The position numbers and the translations under genes are program-made. DNA of 64,000 nucleotides from NCBI RefSeq assembly GCF_947301925.1, contig NZ_CAMYUE010000010.1, positions 44,740 through 108,739 on the forward strand. The letters are read 5' to 3'. The stretch comes from an uncultured Ruminococcus sp. GTDB lineage: Bacteria; Bacillota; Clostridia; Oscillospirales; Ruminococcaceae. The notes under the pieces were generated by a model that worked only from the letters and a program-made list of their open reading frames with translations, did not search any database and was not told the origin of the DNA. How positions within the stretch are numbered: the stretch's first letter is position 1; every line of letters begins with the position of its first letter. Shown here piece after piece: positions 1 to 8,491 of the stretch.

Positions 1-68
1 GCCATCATAGGAGCGACCATAGTTAACGCGTAAACCATTGATGCGATAGTTGAAATTGATTTTTTCAT
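1..68 (-). CDS. Secreted protein, N-terminal fragment
   Basis: The gene runs off the left edge; only the first 22 codons are present. They read M-K-K-S-I-S-T-I-A-S-M-V-Y-A-L-T-M-V-A-P, a positively charged start followed by a hydrophobic stretch, which is the n- and h-region of a Sec signal peptide. A ribosome binding site AAGGAG lies at 75-80, seven bases before the ATG, and a strong promoter lies at 144-172, so this is a genuine gene start. The mature protein and its function cannot be seen. Confidence 0.75.
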   Translation of the reverse strand, partial: MKKSISTIASMVYALTMVAPMM

Positions 69-143
69 TTAATTCTCCTTAGTTTGTTGTGATGTAGTGG
101 TGTGATTATTGTTGAAGATGTTATTCGCGCGTATAACACCGTC

Positions 144-172
144 ATTATAGCATGGTAATATCGTTACGTCAA
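144..172 (-). promoter_or_regulatory. Promoter of the leftward secreted protein
   Basis: On the minus strand TTGACG (167-172) is followed after 17 bases by a perfect TATAAT (144-149). This is a consensus sigma-A promoter giving a 5' leader of about 70 bases before the gene at 1-68. Confidence 0.8.
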
Positions 173-319
173 CCATTTTAATTGTTAACATTCTGTGAAT
201 TCTCGGCCGGAGCCAAAATATATATATCTGTTTTCGTACATATAGAGCAAAGGGAAGATATCGAACCTTTCAACGTATATAAATTTTTTATCGGCCTTTA
301 GAAAGGAACAGTGATCATT

Positions 320-1099
320 ATGAAACGAAACGAGGTTAACAAAATGCTCAACGGCATAGATGACAGATTCATAAGCGAAGCTATACAGGATGATACTGCG
401 GCAAAGCGCAGCGGAAAAGGCAGAAAAATCGCTGTGATCGGTTCGATCGCAGCGTGTATGTGCCTGATCGCAGGCTCCGTATATCTCACGGGTAAGCCCG
501 GCAGGAACAAGGAGCAGCTGGGCGTATGTATCTCACACGACGGCGTCAATATGTTTTATGAGCAGGAAGAACTCATACGGCTCAAGGACTTTATGCTGAA
601 AAACGAAAAGGGCGAAAAGATCGATGAATTCAGCGACGAGACAGTCAGCTGGTATAAACTGAAGGATTCGGACGATGTTAAGACCCTGATACGCGATGAC
701 GGAAATGATATCACCGAATGGAAATTTGTAAGCTATTCATTTGACGATAATGATGACAAGAACATGAAATGGATCGCTGAAAATGTCTTCGCCATTGGCT
801 CGGCGGAGGACATAAAGAGTATGACCATAGATGATGAAGAATTTGAGCTTGACGACAGCCGGAAGGAAAAACTCTATAATTACATTTTAGCATTGAAGTC
901 CCCGCAGAGCGACGAGGAGCTGTCTTTGATCGAAGGCATATACGGAAGCTCCGAAACAGTGAAACTGAGCGTCAATACTCCAAAGGACACTGTGGAATTC
1001 CTGCTTTATCCGAACGAAAATGTACTTCAGCTGAATGAAGGGAAAATATACTCTTTATTCACCGTGATGACAGACGACGAATTCAGCAATATGCGTTAG
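320..1099 (+). CDS. Orphan anti-sigma-like membrane protein
   Basis: 259 residues from the ATG at 320, preceded by AAAGGA at 302-307; an in-frame GTG at 311 is too close to that site. The first 45 residues are charged and begin M-K-R-N-E-V-N-K-M-L-N-G-I-D-D-R-F. A single hydrophobic helix follows (about residues 37-57) and the rest is an acidic outer domain. The N-terminus resembles that of the anti-sigma-like protein at 59672-60901 (M-N-A-K-M-L-D-D-A-I-N-G-I-R-P-E-L), which is coupled to an ECF sigma gene. Here no sigma gene is adjacent: the left neighbour is divergent and the right one is a surface protein. The anti-sigma role is inferred from this resemblance and the one-helix topology. 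The outer domain was not recognised. Confidence 0.6.
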   Translation: MKRNEVNKMLNGIDDRFISEAIQDDTAAKRSGKGRKIAVIGSIAACMCLIAGSVYLTGKPGRNKEQLGVCISHDGVNMFYEQEELIRLKDFMLKNEKGEKIDEFSDETVSWYKLKDSDDVKTLIRDDGNDITEWKFVSYSFDDNDDKNMKWIAENVFAIGSAEDIKSMTIDDEEFELDDSRKEKLYNYILALKSPQSDEELSLIEGIYGSSETVKLSVNTPKDTVEFLLYPNENVLQLNEGKIYSLFTVMTDDEFSNMR

Positions 1100-1154
1100 A
1101 TCCCGCAATAAACAGGTCATGCCTGTTATCTGACCCTTAACACAGTATAATCAA

Positions 1155-1200
1155 AAAGCCCTTTCACGGACAGACCAGATCTGTAATGTGAAAGGGCTTT
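1155..1200. terminator. Bidirectional terminator after the anti-sigma-like gene
   Basis: AAAGCCCTTTCAC at 1155-1167 pairs with GTGAAAGGGCTTT at 1188-1200, with T- or A-rich tracts on both sides. The rest of 1201-1463 holds a probable promoter (1367-1394) and nothing else that could be recognised. Confidence 0.8.
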
Positions 1201-1366
1201 ATCATTAACGATAAACTAAATATATTATATATTTATGGCCGTTCCATAGGCTTACAATTTTATGTCTTCGCAGAGTATACAATAATCCATATTATTGTCG
1301 GATAGTTATATTCAGATTATCTCAGGCGCGTTTAATATGTGCATTTCCCCGAAGAAAAAATACATT

Positions 1367-1394
1367 TTGTCAATTCCGTTGATTTATATATAAG
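1367..1394 (+). promoter_or_regulatory. Probable promoter of the 1810-residue surface protein
   Basis: TTGTCA (1367-1372), a 16-base spacer and TATAAG (1389-1394). A run of TATATA follows, so the exact -10 is uncertain. The leader to the ATG at 1464 would be about 65 bases. Confidence 0.5.
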
Positions 1395-1463
1395 AAGTAT
1401 ATATAATAATAATGGCAGGATGTATTTTACCGCTCTTTATAACAGAGCAGAAAGGAGTTTTTT

Positions 1464-4400
1464 ATGCACAAGGATATTAGTAAAAACCTGAACAAACGAA
1501 TTCTGTCATTACTTGCTGCTTCTGCCGTGACATTCAGTCAGATCATAACTGTAATGCCAATGCAGGCTACAGCAGCTGAAAGTGATCCGGACACCGGTAT
1601 CTCAGATTCGCCCGAAATAATATGCGGCGACGCTAACGGCGACAGCATTATCGACGCAAAGGATTTTTCGATCATCGAAAAATATGCACGCACCGGTGAT
1701 GAAAGCGGTATCAATCTTATCGCCGCAGACGTTGACATCAGCGGCAAGGTGGATCTTCGTGATGCAGAGATAGTAATGCAGCACTATGCGCTGCTCTGCA
1801 CCGGAGCAACCGGATTCGTTTTTCCCTTTGAAGGTGAACTCGAATGGAAGACTTATCCTGATCCTTCCAATTATCAGATTGTAAACAAGGGCATGACCTG
1901 GGAGGAAGCCGAGATCTACTGCGAAGAAAACGGCGGACACCTTGCGGTCATTACTTCCGATAAGGAACAGATAATGATCGAGTCTCTCATAAGAGCACAG
2001 TCCGAGATCAAAAACAATTACTGGATCGGTATGCTCAGAGACAATAGTGTTGATTTCAGCTGGATAACCGACGAAGCTGTTGATTATACAAACTGGAATC
2101 CCGGCGCTCCCAATACCGAAAGCCAGAAAGCCGTTTCACTATTCGGCAATCCTTATGACCCGTGGGGAGCACAAGTGGGAAAATGGGATGATATGGATGC
2201 AAACTGCGAAAATGGTTCTTCTTTCTGTGATATGGAGAACTTCGGCTTCATTATGGAGAAGGACGGAAAGGCTCCGAAGTACAAAATATGGACCGACGAG
2301 ACAAGTCTTCCCACAGCAGGTTTCTACAAGCTTGGCTGTGACGTAACAATTTCGAGAATAAGTGTAAACAAGTTCCTTGATCTTGATCTCAATGGTCATA
2401 CCTTAAATGCAGAAAGAATAAACTGTGACAAAGAAGTTATCATAAGAGACACTGCCGGCGGCGGTATCATGAATGCCACATCATCGGGAACTCTCCTCGA
2501 TGTTGATGGTAAGCTTACGATATACGGCGGCACCATCAACGGTAATGATACAGGCAATGATTCCGCTACAGTAGGAGTAAACGGCAGAGGCTGTTTCACA
2601 CTGTACGGCGGCACTGTTACCTCATATTACAGCAACCCCCTCTCTCTCAGATCAAGCTACGGCACTACCGACCTCATCGGCGGTGCTCTCAAGAAAAACA
2701 GCAAAAGCACAACAGGTATTTATTCAGTAGGCTGTGCAATATGGATGAACGGAAATTATTCCGGTAATCTCAATATCTCCGGTACAGATATCAGTTCTGA
2801 TATCAGTTGTGCTATCTATGGAGAATGTTCAAGAGGTTCCATCAATATATCCGGCGGTAATATAAGCAGTGCAAATGAATATGGTATATATATCAAAGGA
2901 GATACTACGATAAACCTTCAGGGAAGGATCTCCATAAAAGGAAAAAAAGGCGGTATATATATACCCAAGGGGAAGAAGATAAACATAACAGGCTCTGTAA
3001 CAGGCGCTGATACAACTATCTATTCCGAAACTTCGGGCGTTATAACAAACGGACTGTCACAGTATGTTGACACAAGATATATATCTCCTTATATATCCAA
3101 AGCAGGCGTAAACGGCGTAATGACTGTAAATGAAAACGGAGAGCTGTACTTTACTATCGATAATGAAAAGGATATGTATCAGGTCTTCAATACAGGTCTT
3201 TCATGGGAAGATGCAAAGGCTTACTGCGAAAGCATAGGCGGTCATCTGGCTGTTATCACTTCTCCTGAAGAGCAGACACTGGTAAACAGCGTCATCCAGG
3301 CAAGCAATGCTGAAAAAGCATATCTCTGGGTCGGCGGCTACTGCGGAGAAGACCGCGTATTCAAGTGGATAACCGATGAAGCAATGGAATATACAAACTG
3401 GTCCTCAAATCAGCCCGACAATGACGGCGGCAGCGAAGACCGTATAATGGTATTCCGTTCAAACGGCAGATGGAATGACAATCCCAACAATGGCTGGATG
3501 AGCAATGTAAACAATATGGGCTTTATCTGCGAGTGGGACGCTCCCATTTCAAAGCCATATCCGGAACCCACAACAACAACAACAACAACAACAACAACTA
3601 CTACTACTACTACGACTACCACATCTACCACATCTACTACATCTACCACATCTACTACAACAACTTCTTCTACTACATCAACAACTACTACGATCCCGTC
3701 TCAGGTTCCGCCACGCAAGCTGAAAATAGACGGAAAAGTCGTAGTCAAGGAAATGTCTCTTCCCGAGATAATTGAGGCAGGTATCGATGTTACCGATCCG
3801 GCTAATTACCACGTTTACAAGTATGAGGTAAAGCTTACATTCGGTGCAGAACAGTACTTCATGCTCAACTATGTGTCCAAGGACGAAGACGGCAACACCC
3901 AGGTCGTCAGAAAGAAAGTAATATACAACGGAGTAGAAGCTCCTATCATCGGACACTGCACATTAGTTGACGAAGAAATGTACATGATAGTCACAGGTGA
4001 GTGCAAATGGCTCAAGGAATTCTATGAGGTACAGCTCATCGTTGTCAATAATGATGCTTTCACCCTCAAGGACTGCAAGGCTTCCATAGACATGCCGGAA
4101 GGTCTTACCCTTGTAAACAGCGATATAACTCAGCATCTGGGCGATCTTGAACCCGGTGAGTATATGAACGCTATATGGTACGCAAGAGGTGATAAAGCAG
4201 GTGATTATGACCTTACAGCAAAATTCTCAGGAAACAATGCAGGTAATTACAACGAATATACATTCAAGACAGAAAATCCCCTCCATGTATATGCAGGAGA
4301 TGCCCTTAAAATGACTGTCCATGCACCTATTTATTCATACTACGGAGAGCCTTACAAGCTTACCATAGAGCTTAAAAACGTTTCTCCCAAGCCTATTTAC

Positions 4401-6896
4401 GGACTCCAGCATACTATAAAACAAATTGAGCAGTCCTATCATGGCACTCTGTATAAACAGGACAGAAACGGAAATATAACCGATTCAAGAGAATTCGGCG
4501 GTGAGCTTTACAATACGCCCATGAACGACAGTATCACACTGCCCGTTCTGAACCCGGGAGACACTCTTGTTACTACCGTATACATAATGGACTCATGGAG
4601 ATCATTGCTTGAGCTCACAACAGAATACAACAAGCTCCTCAGTGATTTTGCGGTTCTTATGACCAGTCTTGTCCCCAATCCCCTTCTTGCAGGTCCAAAT
4701 ATGCTGGCCTCAATGATGTCTTCTTTCTATGCAAATCTGAAGACAGAGCATTATCTCAAAGATGTAGCAGTAACTACTCTGGCGGGCTCAACTACAGAGA
4801 TACCCTATGAGATAGTTTATGAGGATATTTCTGATGAAATGAAGATGAAGTATCAGAGCGGCAATATGCTTATCAGCGTCATGAACTCAGGTATTCAGAG
4901 TGCGTTATCAAATCTCCCCGGATACAGTGCAGGATTTGCAGCCGGTCAGGCGCTCGCTCTTTCACAGGATAGAGATTCTTATTCAGAGGACGAATACCAG
5001 TATCAGCAGGCACAGTATGTAGGTGATGTCACAAACGGTATCATTGGAGATGTATACGGTGCGTTCGATATGGATGTCAGCCTGCCGATAAGTGAAATGA
5101 TGGAGATCGGAAAGGATCTTGAATACTTCTACAGTCCTCCGACCACCGGCGGTCTTGTTGAATTCGGAATCATCCTTAACGACACAACTCCAGCACCCAA
5201 GGGCGCACCCGGACAGCACAAGGTAAAGGCTGCTCCCGAGAGTATATACGACCTATTCGATATTTCTATCGAGGACGGCGATTACACCGAAAAGGACGGC
5301 AAGATCTACCTTGACGGTCCTGCCCTTATCAGAATAACTCCCAAGAAGGCAGGTATCTGTGCAACAGTAAGCCTTACAAACGAAGACGGCACCATCAATG
5401 CAGAGAGAACATTCGCAACAGTTCCCGAGCATGAATGCTGCGGCAGACACGCTGTAATGTCACCTGCGCACGACGGAAACACTGCTCTTGAAGCTACATT
5501 CTGTTCAGTATGCGGCGCATTCATGGGCTGTGAGTACCTCCCCGAGGATGCAGTAGCAATGCTCAGCACAGGCGAAAACTTCGACAATATCTATGATGCA
5601 GCAGAAGCTGCAAATGCTTCCGATGAAGCTGTCAGACTGTATCTCTTCGGCGAGATAAACATTAACAAAGATATCACCTTTAACGAAAATGTTGAGGTAT
5701 GGATAGTTCCCGATACTCTTCTCAATATTGCTGAAAACTGCAAATTTGAGACTCAGGGCACTCTGAACGATTACAGAGACACGGAAAGCGACACAGTAAA
5801 GATACGCCTCAACTACTGGGACGGCAGAAGCGAGGTAATGGAAGTTGAAAACGGAACAGTTATTGACAGCCTGCCTCAGCTCGGCAATGACCAGTGTTCA
5901 TTCGGCGGCTGGTTCAAAGACAGTGAGCATACTATTGCATTTGAACCATTCATAGCCGGCGAGCACAGCAATTACTATGTATTCTATGCCGATACCCACC
6001 ACCACTTCAACAACCGCGGCAGATGCAGCGATTGCGGAGAGATAAGAAACGGCAGAGACGCCTTCATCAAGGCCGGTGCATCAATAGGTGATACCGTAAC
6101 TATCAGTCTCATTGCAGCTCTCAGTCCCGAAGCAGCTGCAGATAAGGAAGCTTATGCCGAGTTCAGACTTTCAGACGATAAGGTATACATACAGAAACTC
6201 TCCGACGCTGCGAATAACGGCGACGGCACCTATACCTTCAGATGCGAAATCAAGCCCATATATATCGATAACGATTTCAGACTTCAGATACATTATTCTG
6301 ACGGTACAACGGGTTCTGAGCTGACATACAGCGTAAGAAACTACCTCAACACTCTTAAAGGCATGGAAATCCTTGACGAGGACTCTGTTCACTTCATTGA
6401 CTCGCTTATAAATTATGCTGAGCGTCTGAAGGAGTATACAGGCGAAATAATTGACGAAAAGGACGATATCACTGTAAATGGTGACGCTTCTCTCGGAGAT
6501 GAATACAAGCTCGTTTCAAGGAGCTTCGGCAGCGACCTCAGAGCATCCTATGCATCAATGAGCATGAGCGACCGTATAAGTCTTACAGTCAAATTCAAAC
6601 TTGAGGAGGGCAAATCCATAAGCGATTATGACTTTACCATTGACGGCATGAAGGCTCTTGCTGTTCAGGAAGGCAATATCGCTTCCATAACCCTTGACAA
6701 GATCTCACCTGATATGTACGGCAGAATGCATACCTTCAGAGCAGAAGCGACAGACGGAAGCTCAGCATATGCCGAAGTCGATTTCAGCGCATTTTCCTAT
6801 GCGAAGCTTGCAATGGAACAATACGATGACGAGAAGCTCATAAATGTTATGAAGGCACTGATAATCTACGGCAAAGCTGCCGATAAACTCAAATAA
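1464..6896 (+). CDS. Secreted dockerin / C-type lectin multidomain surface protein
   Basis: 1810 residues with AAGGAG 12 bases before the ATG. Order of parts: signal peptide (1-38); dockerin-like pair of calcium loops (about 52-112, G-D-A-N-G-D-S-I-I-D and A-D-V-D-I-S-G-K-V-D); C-type-lectin-like domain (about 125-270, W-E-E-A-E-I-Y-C and G-G-H-L-A-V-I-T-S); a repetitive beta-helix stretch (about 300-540); a second lectin-like domain (about 570-695); a Thr-rich linker (about 703-745); a CARDB-like region (about 840-1000); and a 270-residue C-terminal module shared with the proteins at 30262 and 22974. Lectin-like domains suggest binding to glycans or proteins, and the dockerin suggests attachment to a cohesin, both inferred. 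A 36-residue peptide gene follows 17 bases later. No catalytic domain was recognised. Confidence 0.85.
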   Translation: MHKDISKNLNKRILSLLAASAVTFSQIITVMPMQATAAESDPDTGISDSPEIICGDANGDSIIDAKDFSIIEKYARTGDESGINLIAADVDISGKVDLRDAEIVMQHYALLCTGATGFVFPFEGELEWKTYPDPSNYQIVNKGMTWEEAEIYCEENGGHLAVITSDKEQIMIESLIRAQSEIKNNYWIGMLRDNSVDFSWITDEAVDYTNWNPGAPNTESQKAVSLFGNPYDPWGAQVGKWDDMDANCENGSSFCDMENFGFIMEKDGKAPKYKIWTDETSLPTAGFYKLGCDVTISRISVNKFLDLDLNGHTLNAERINCDKEVIIRDTAGGGIMNATSSGTLLDVDGKLTIYGGTINGNDTGNDSATVGVNGRGCFTLYGGTVTSYYSNPLSLRSSYGTTDLIGGALKKNSKSTTGIYSVGCAIWMNGNYSGNLNISGTDISSDISCAIYGECSRGSINISGGNISSANEYGIYIKGDTTINLQGRISIKGKKGGIYIPKGKKINITGSVTGADTTIYSETSGVITNGLSQYVDTRYISPYISKAGVNGVMTVNENGELYFTIDNEKDMYQVFNTGLSWEDAKAYCESIGGHLAVITSPEEQTLVNSVIQASNAEKAYLWVGGYCGEDRVFKWITDEAMEYTNWSSNQPDNDGGSEDRIMVFRSNGRWNDNPNNGWMSNVNNMGFICEWDAPISKPYPEPTTTTTTTTTTTTTTTTTTSTTSTTSTTSTTTTSSTTSTTTTIPSQVPPRKLKIDGKVVVKEMSLPEIIEAGIDVTDPANYHVYKYEVKLTFGAEQYFMLNYVSKDEDGNTQVVRKKVIYNGVEAPIIGHCTLVDEEMYMIVTGECKWLKEFYEVQLIVVNNDAFTLKDCKASIDMPEGLTLVNSDITQHLGDLEPGEYMNAIWYARGDKAGDYDLTAKFSGNNAGNYNEYTFKTENPLHVYAGDALKMTVHAPIYSYYGEPYKLTIELKNVSPKPIYGLQHTIKQIEQSYHGTLYKQDRNGNITDSREFGGELYNTPMNDSITLPVLNPGDTLVTTVYIMDSWRSLLELTTEYNKLLSDFAVLMTSLVPNPLLAGPNMLASMMSSFYANLKTEHYLKDVAVTTLAGSTTEIPYEIVYEDISDEMKMKYQSGNMLISVMNSGIQSALSNLPGYSAGFAAGQALALSQDRDSYSEDEYQYQQAQYVGDVTNGIIGDVYGAFDMDVSLPISEMMEIGKDLEYFYSPPTTGGLVEFGIILNDTTPAPKGAPGQHKVKAAPESIYDLFDISIEDGDYTEKDGKIYLDGPALIRITPKKAGICATVSLTNEDGTINAERTFATVPEHECCGRHAVMSPAHDGNTALEATFCSVCGAFMGCEYLPEDAVAMLSTGENFDNIYDAAEAANASDEAVRLYLFGEININKDITFNENVEVWIVPDTLLNIAENCKFETQGTLNDYRDTESDTVKIRLNYWDGRSEVMEVENGTVIDSLPQLGNDQCSFGGWFKDSEHTIAFEPFIAGEHSNYYVFYADTHHHFNNRGRCSDCGEIRNGRDAFIKAGASIGDTVTISLIAALSPEAAADKEAYAEFRLSDDKVYIQKLSDAANNGDGTYTFRCEIKPIYIDNDFRLQIHYSDGTTGSELTYSVRNYLNTLKGMEILDEDSVHFIDSLINYAERLKEYTGEIIDEKDDITVNGDASLGDEYKLVSRSFGSDLRASYASMSMSDRISLTVKFKLEEGKSISDYDFTIDGMKALAVQEGNIASITLDKISPDMYGRMHTFRAEATDGSSAYAEVDFSAFSYAKLAMEQYDDEKLINVMKALIIYGKAADKLK
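3571..3690 (+). repeat. ACA/ACT microsatellite coding the Thr linker
   Basis: An almost pure run of Thr codons, first ACA repeats, then ACT, then a mix with TCT. It encodes the flexible linker that splits the lectin half from the C-terminal half of the surface protein. Because the unit is one codon, length changes would stay in frame. Confidence 0.9.
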
Positions 6897-6913
6897 AAAA
6901 GGAGAATATAAAC

Positions 6914-7024
6914 ATGAATGAATATATTACTCCCGAACTTGAAATACACAGGTTCGAGGCTGAGGACGTAATAACCACATCAAATATAAATTTCCCCGAA
7001 GTATCTTTAGAGGATAAGAACTGA
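6914..7024 (+). CDS. Small peptide of the P-E-L-E-I / E-D-V-I-T-T-S family
   Basis: 36 residues. AGGAG sits nine bases before the ATG, and the gene begins 17 bases after the stop of the 1810-residue surface protein, so the two are cotranscribed. The peptide reads M-N-E-Y-I-T-P-E-L-E-I-H-R-F-E-A-E-D-V-I and continues T-T-S. It shares Y-x-x-P-E-L-E-I-x-x-F-x-x-E-D-V-I-T-T-S with a second peptide at 30111-30206, also directly after a large surface-protein gene. It has no signal peptide, no cysteine and is acidic. The tail after T-T-S differs between the two, as in leader/core peptides, but no maturation enzyme was seen nearby. Function unknown. Confidence 0.75.
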   Translation: MNEYITPELEIHRFEAEDVITTSNINFPEVSLEDKN

Positions 7025-7051
7025 TCCTATATCTGAAAAGCTATTAATAAT

Positions 7052-7092
7052 GCAGCGCTCAGGAGCAATAATGCTCCTGAGCGTTGCTTTTT
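7052..7092 (+). terminator. Terminator after the peptide gene
   Basis: A 16-base stem, 7052-7067 with 7072-7087 (one G-T pair), is followed by a T-run. It closes the surface protein plus peptide operon. The T-run overlaps the -35 box of the next promoter. Confidence 0.85.
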
Positions 7093-7112
7093 CAGACGGT
7101 TTGTGATATAAT
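7084..7112 (+). promoter_or_regulatory. Promoter of the small membrane protein
   Basis: TTGCTT (7084-7089), a 17-base spacer and TATAAT (7107-7112), about 30 bases before the ATG at 7141. Confidence 0.7.
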
Positions 7113-7140
7113 TAGGGAAAATACCATATACGGAGGATGC

Positions 7141-7461
7141 ATGAAGAAGATATTATTAAAATCACTTATAACCGCTTCGGTCATCGAACTGGCAGGAGCG
7201 ATCATTAATCTTGTCTCATACTTTGCAGACGGAACATTCATACTTGCAAAGAAGTTATACGGCGGCGAATGTGTAGAACAATGCGGCTTCGGCCTGCTCC
7301 TGACCAGGATCTATCCTATGGATACGGCGCATGATACCCATGCAGGCAGCACCAGAATATCAATTGATATGCCGAGTCTGTTGTTTACACTTGCAGCAGG
7401 CTTCGCCGCGGCATTTATTGTATTCCTGATCTTACATATCGTTAAGAAGGAAAAAGAATGA
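7141..7461 (+). CDS. Small two-helix membrane protein
   Basis: 106 residues from the ATG at 7141, which has GGAGG five bases upstream; earlier in-frame starts lie in the promoter. A hydrophobic helix at about 7-27 and a second at about 80-100 flank a loop with two cysteines (G-G-E-C-V-E-Q-C-G-F-G). The C-terminus is basic (K-K-E-K-E). The stop overlaps an ATG that precedes the LysR gene, so the two are probably cotranscribed. Family not recognised. Confidence 0.7.
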   Translation: MKKILLKSLITASVIELAGAIINLVSYFADGTFILAKKLYGGECVEQCGFGLLLTRIYPMDTAHDTHAGSTRISIDMPSLLFTLAAGFAAAFIVFLILHIVKKEKE

Positions 7462-7478
7462 TATTCAGGGAGGTCACA

Positions 7479-8393
7479 ATGACACTTCAGCAATTAAAAT
7501 ACATCATTATGATAGCAGAAACAGGCTCTATCACAATGGCGGCGGAACGTCTCTTTATCGCCCAGCCCAGCCTCTCCAAATCCGTTGCGGAGCTTGAAAG
7601 GGAAATGGGCATAACCATCTTCAACCGCAGCAACAGAGGCGTGTACCTATCGGAAGAAGGCACGAGATTCCTGTCCTATGCACGCCAGATAGTAGAGCAG
7701 GCAGAGCTCCTTGAAAACGAATACAAATCCGCCCCTCCCCCAAACAGAGCCTTTGCTGTGTCGTCACAGCATTACGCATTTGTAGTCAATGCTTTTGTGG
7801 AGCTTGTACGGGAATACGGCAGGGACAGATATGAATTCACTCTCCGCGAGCTGAAAACCGCCGAGATCATCGAGGACGTCCGCACCCACAGAAGCGATAT
7901 CGGAGTATTATACCTGAGCAGGTTCAACCGCGAGGTGATCCGTCATATACTGCAAAACGAGGAACTGAGATTTGAGCCGCTGTTTACCGCCAAGCCTCAC
8001 GTCTTTGTCAGCAGGAACAATCCTCTTGTGGGCAGAGAGACCGTTACACTCGATGACCTGAAAGCGTTCCCCAGACTTACATACGACCAGGGCGTCAGAA
8101 ACTCGTTTTACTTTGCCGAGGAGCTGCATATCACGGCTGAAAGTCCGAAAAACATTGTTGTCTCTGACAGAGCCACGCTTTTCAATCTGCTGATAGGTCT
8201 TGACGGCTACACCATATCCTCCGGCGTACTGAGCGAGGATCTCAACGGAAGCAATATAGTATCTATCCCGCTTGAAAGCCATGAATCAATGGAAATAGGC
8301 TATATCACCACGACAGACCGTCCCATGAACGATATCACCCGCAGATATCTGGAGCACCTAAAAGAGTACATCGAAAACTACTCTCTGACATAG
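7479..8393 (+). CDS. LysR-family transcriptional regulator
   Basis: 304 residues. The ATG at 7479 is chosen because GGGAGG lies five bases upstream (7468-7473); an in-frame ATG at 7458 overlaps the previous gene and lacks a site. The N-terminal winged helix is typical (Q-Q-L-K-Y-I-I-M-I-A-E-T-G-S-I-T at the start, then A-Q-P-S-L-S-K-S-V), followed by a substrate-binding domain from about residue 90. It lies just upstream of metE-metF in the same direction. A T-N11-A palindrome sits at its stop codon, upstream of the metE promoter. Control of methionine synthesis, as MetR does in enterobacteria, is inferred from position and not from sequence identity. Confidence 0.85.
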   Translation: MTLQQLKYIIMIAETGSITMAAERLFIAQPSLSKSVAELEREMGITIFNRSNRGVYLSEEGTRFLSYARQIVEQAELLENEYKSAPPPNRAFAVSSQHYAFVVNAFVELVREYGRDRYEFTLRELKTAEIIEDVRTHRSDIGVLYLSRFNREVIRHILQNEELRFEPLFTAKPHVFVSRNNPLVGRETVTLDDLKAFPRLTYDQGVRNSFYFAEELHITAESPKNIVVSDRATLFNLLIGLDGYTISSGVLSEDLNGSNIVSIPLESHESMEIGYITTTDRPMNDITRRYLEHLKEYIENYSLT

Positions 8394-8405
8394 CTTTTAG
8401 CTATG
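8389..8405. promoter_or_regulatory. Candidate LysR operator upstream of metE
   Basis: A perfect 17-base palindrome, CATAGCT-TTT-AGCTATG, containing the LysR-family pattern T-N11-A (T at 8391, A at 8403). It overlaps the stop of the regulator gene and ends 21 bases before the metE -35 box, a usual place for activator binding. It could instead be a weak hairpin at the end of the regulator mRNA. Confidence 0.55.
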
Positions 8406-8426
8406 GCACAGCATTTCTTTTTGATA

Positions 8427-8456
8427 TTAACACATTGCCAAAGGATATGATATAAT
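8427..8456 (+). promoter_or_regulatory. Promoter of metE-metF
   Basis: TTAACA (8427-8432), an 18-base spacer and a perfect TATAAT (8451-8456). The leader to metE is about 30 bases, too short for a SAM riboswitch or T-box. Confidence 0.65.
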
Positions 8457-8491
8457 AGACCTTGCAATAAATCATACCGGAGGAACAGGCA

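Noticed and set aside
3571..3690. CRISPR array
   Set aside because: The repeats are codon-sized and contiguous without spacers. No CRISPR repeats or cas genes were seen anywhere in the window.
3410..3775. Frames of poly-Val and poly-Asn/Tyr across the Thr-linker repeat
   Set aside because: They are shadows of the ACA/ACT repeat read in other frames; the long signal-peptide-bearing frame is the gene.
8394..8491. SAM riboswitch or T-box upstream of metE
   Set aside because: The gap is too short, and no SAM-box or T-box motif is present.
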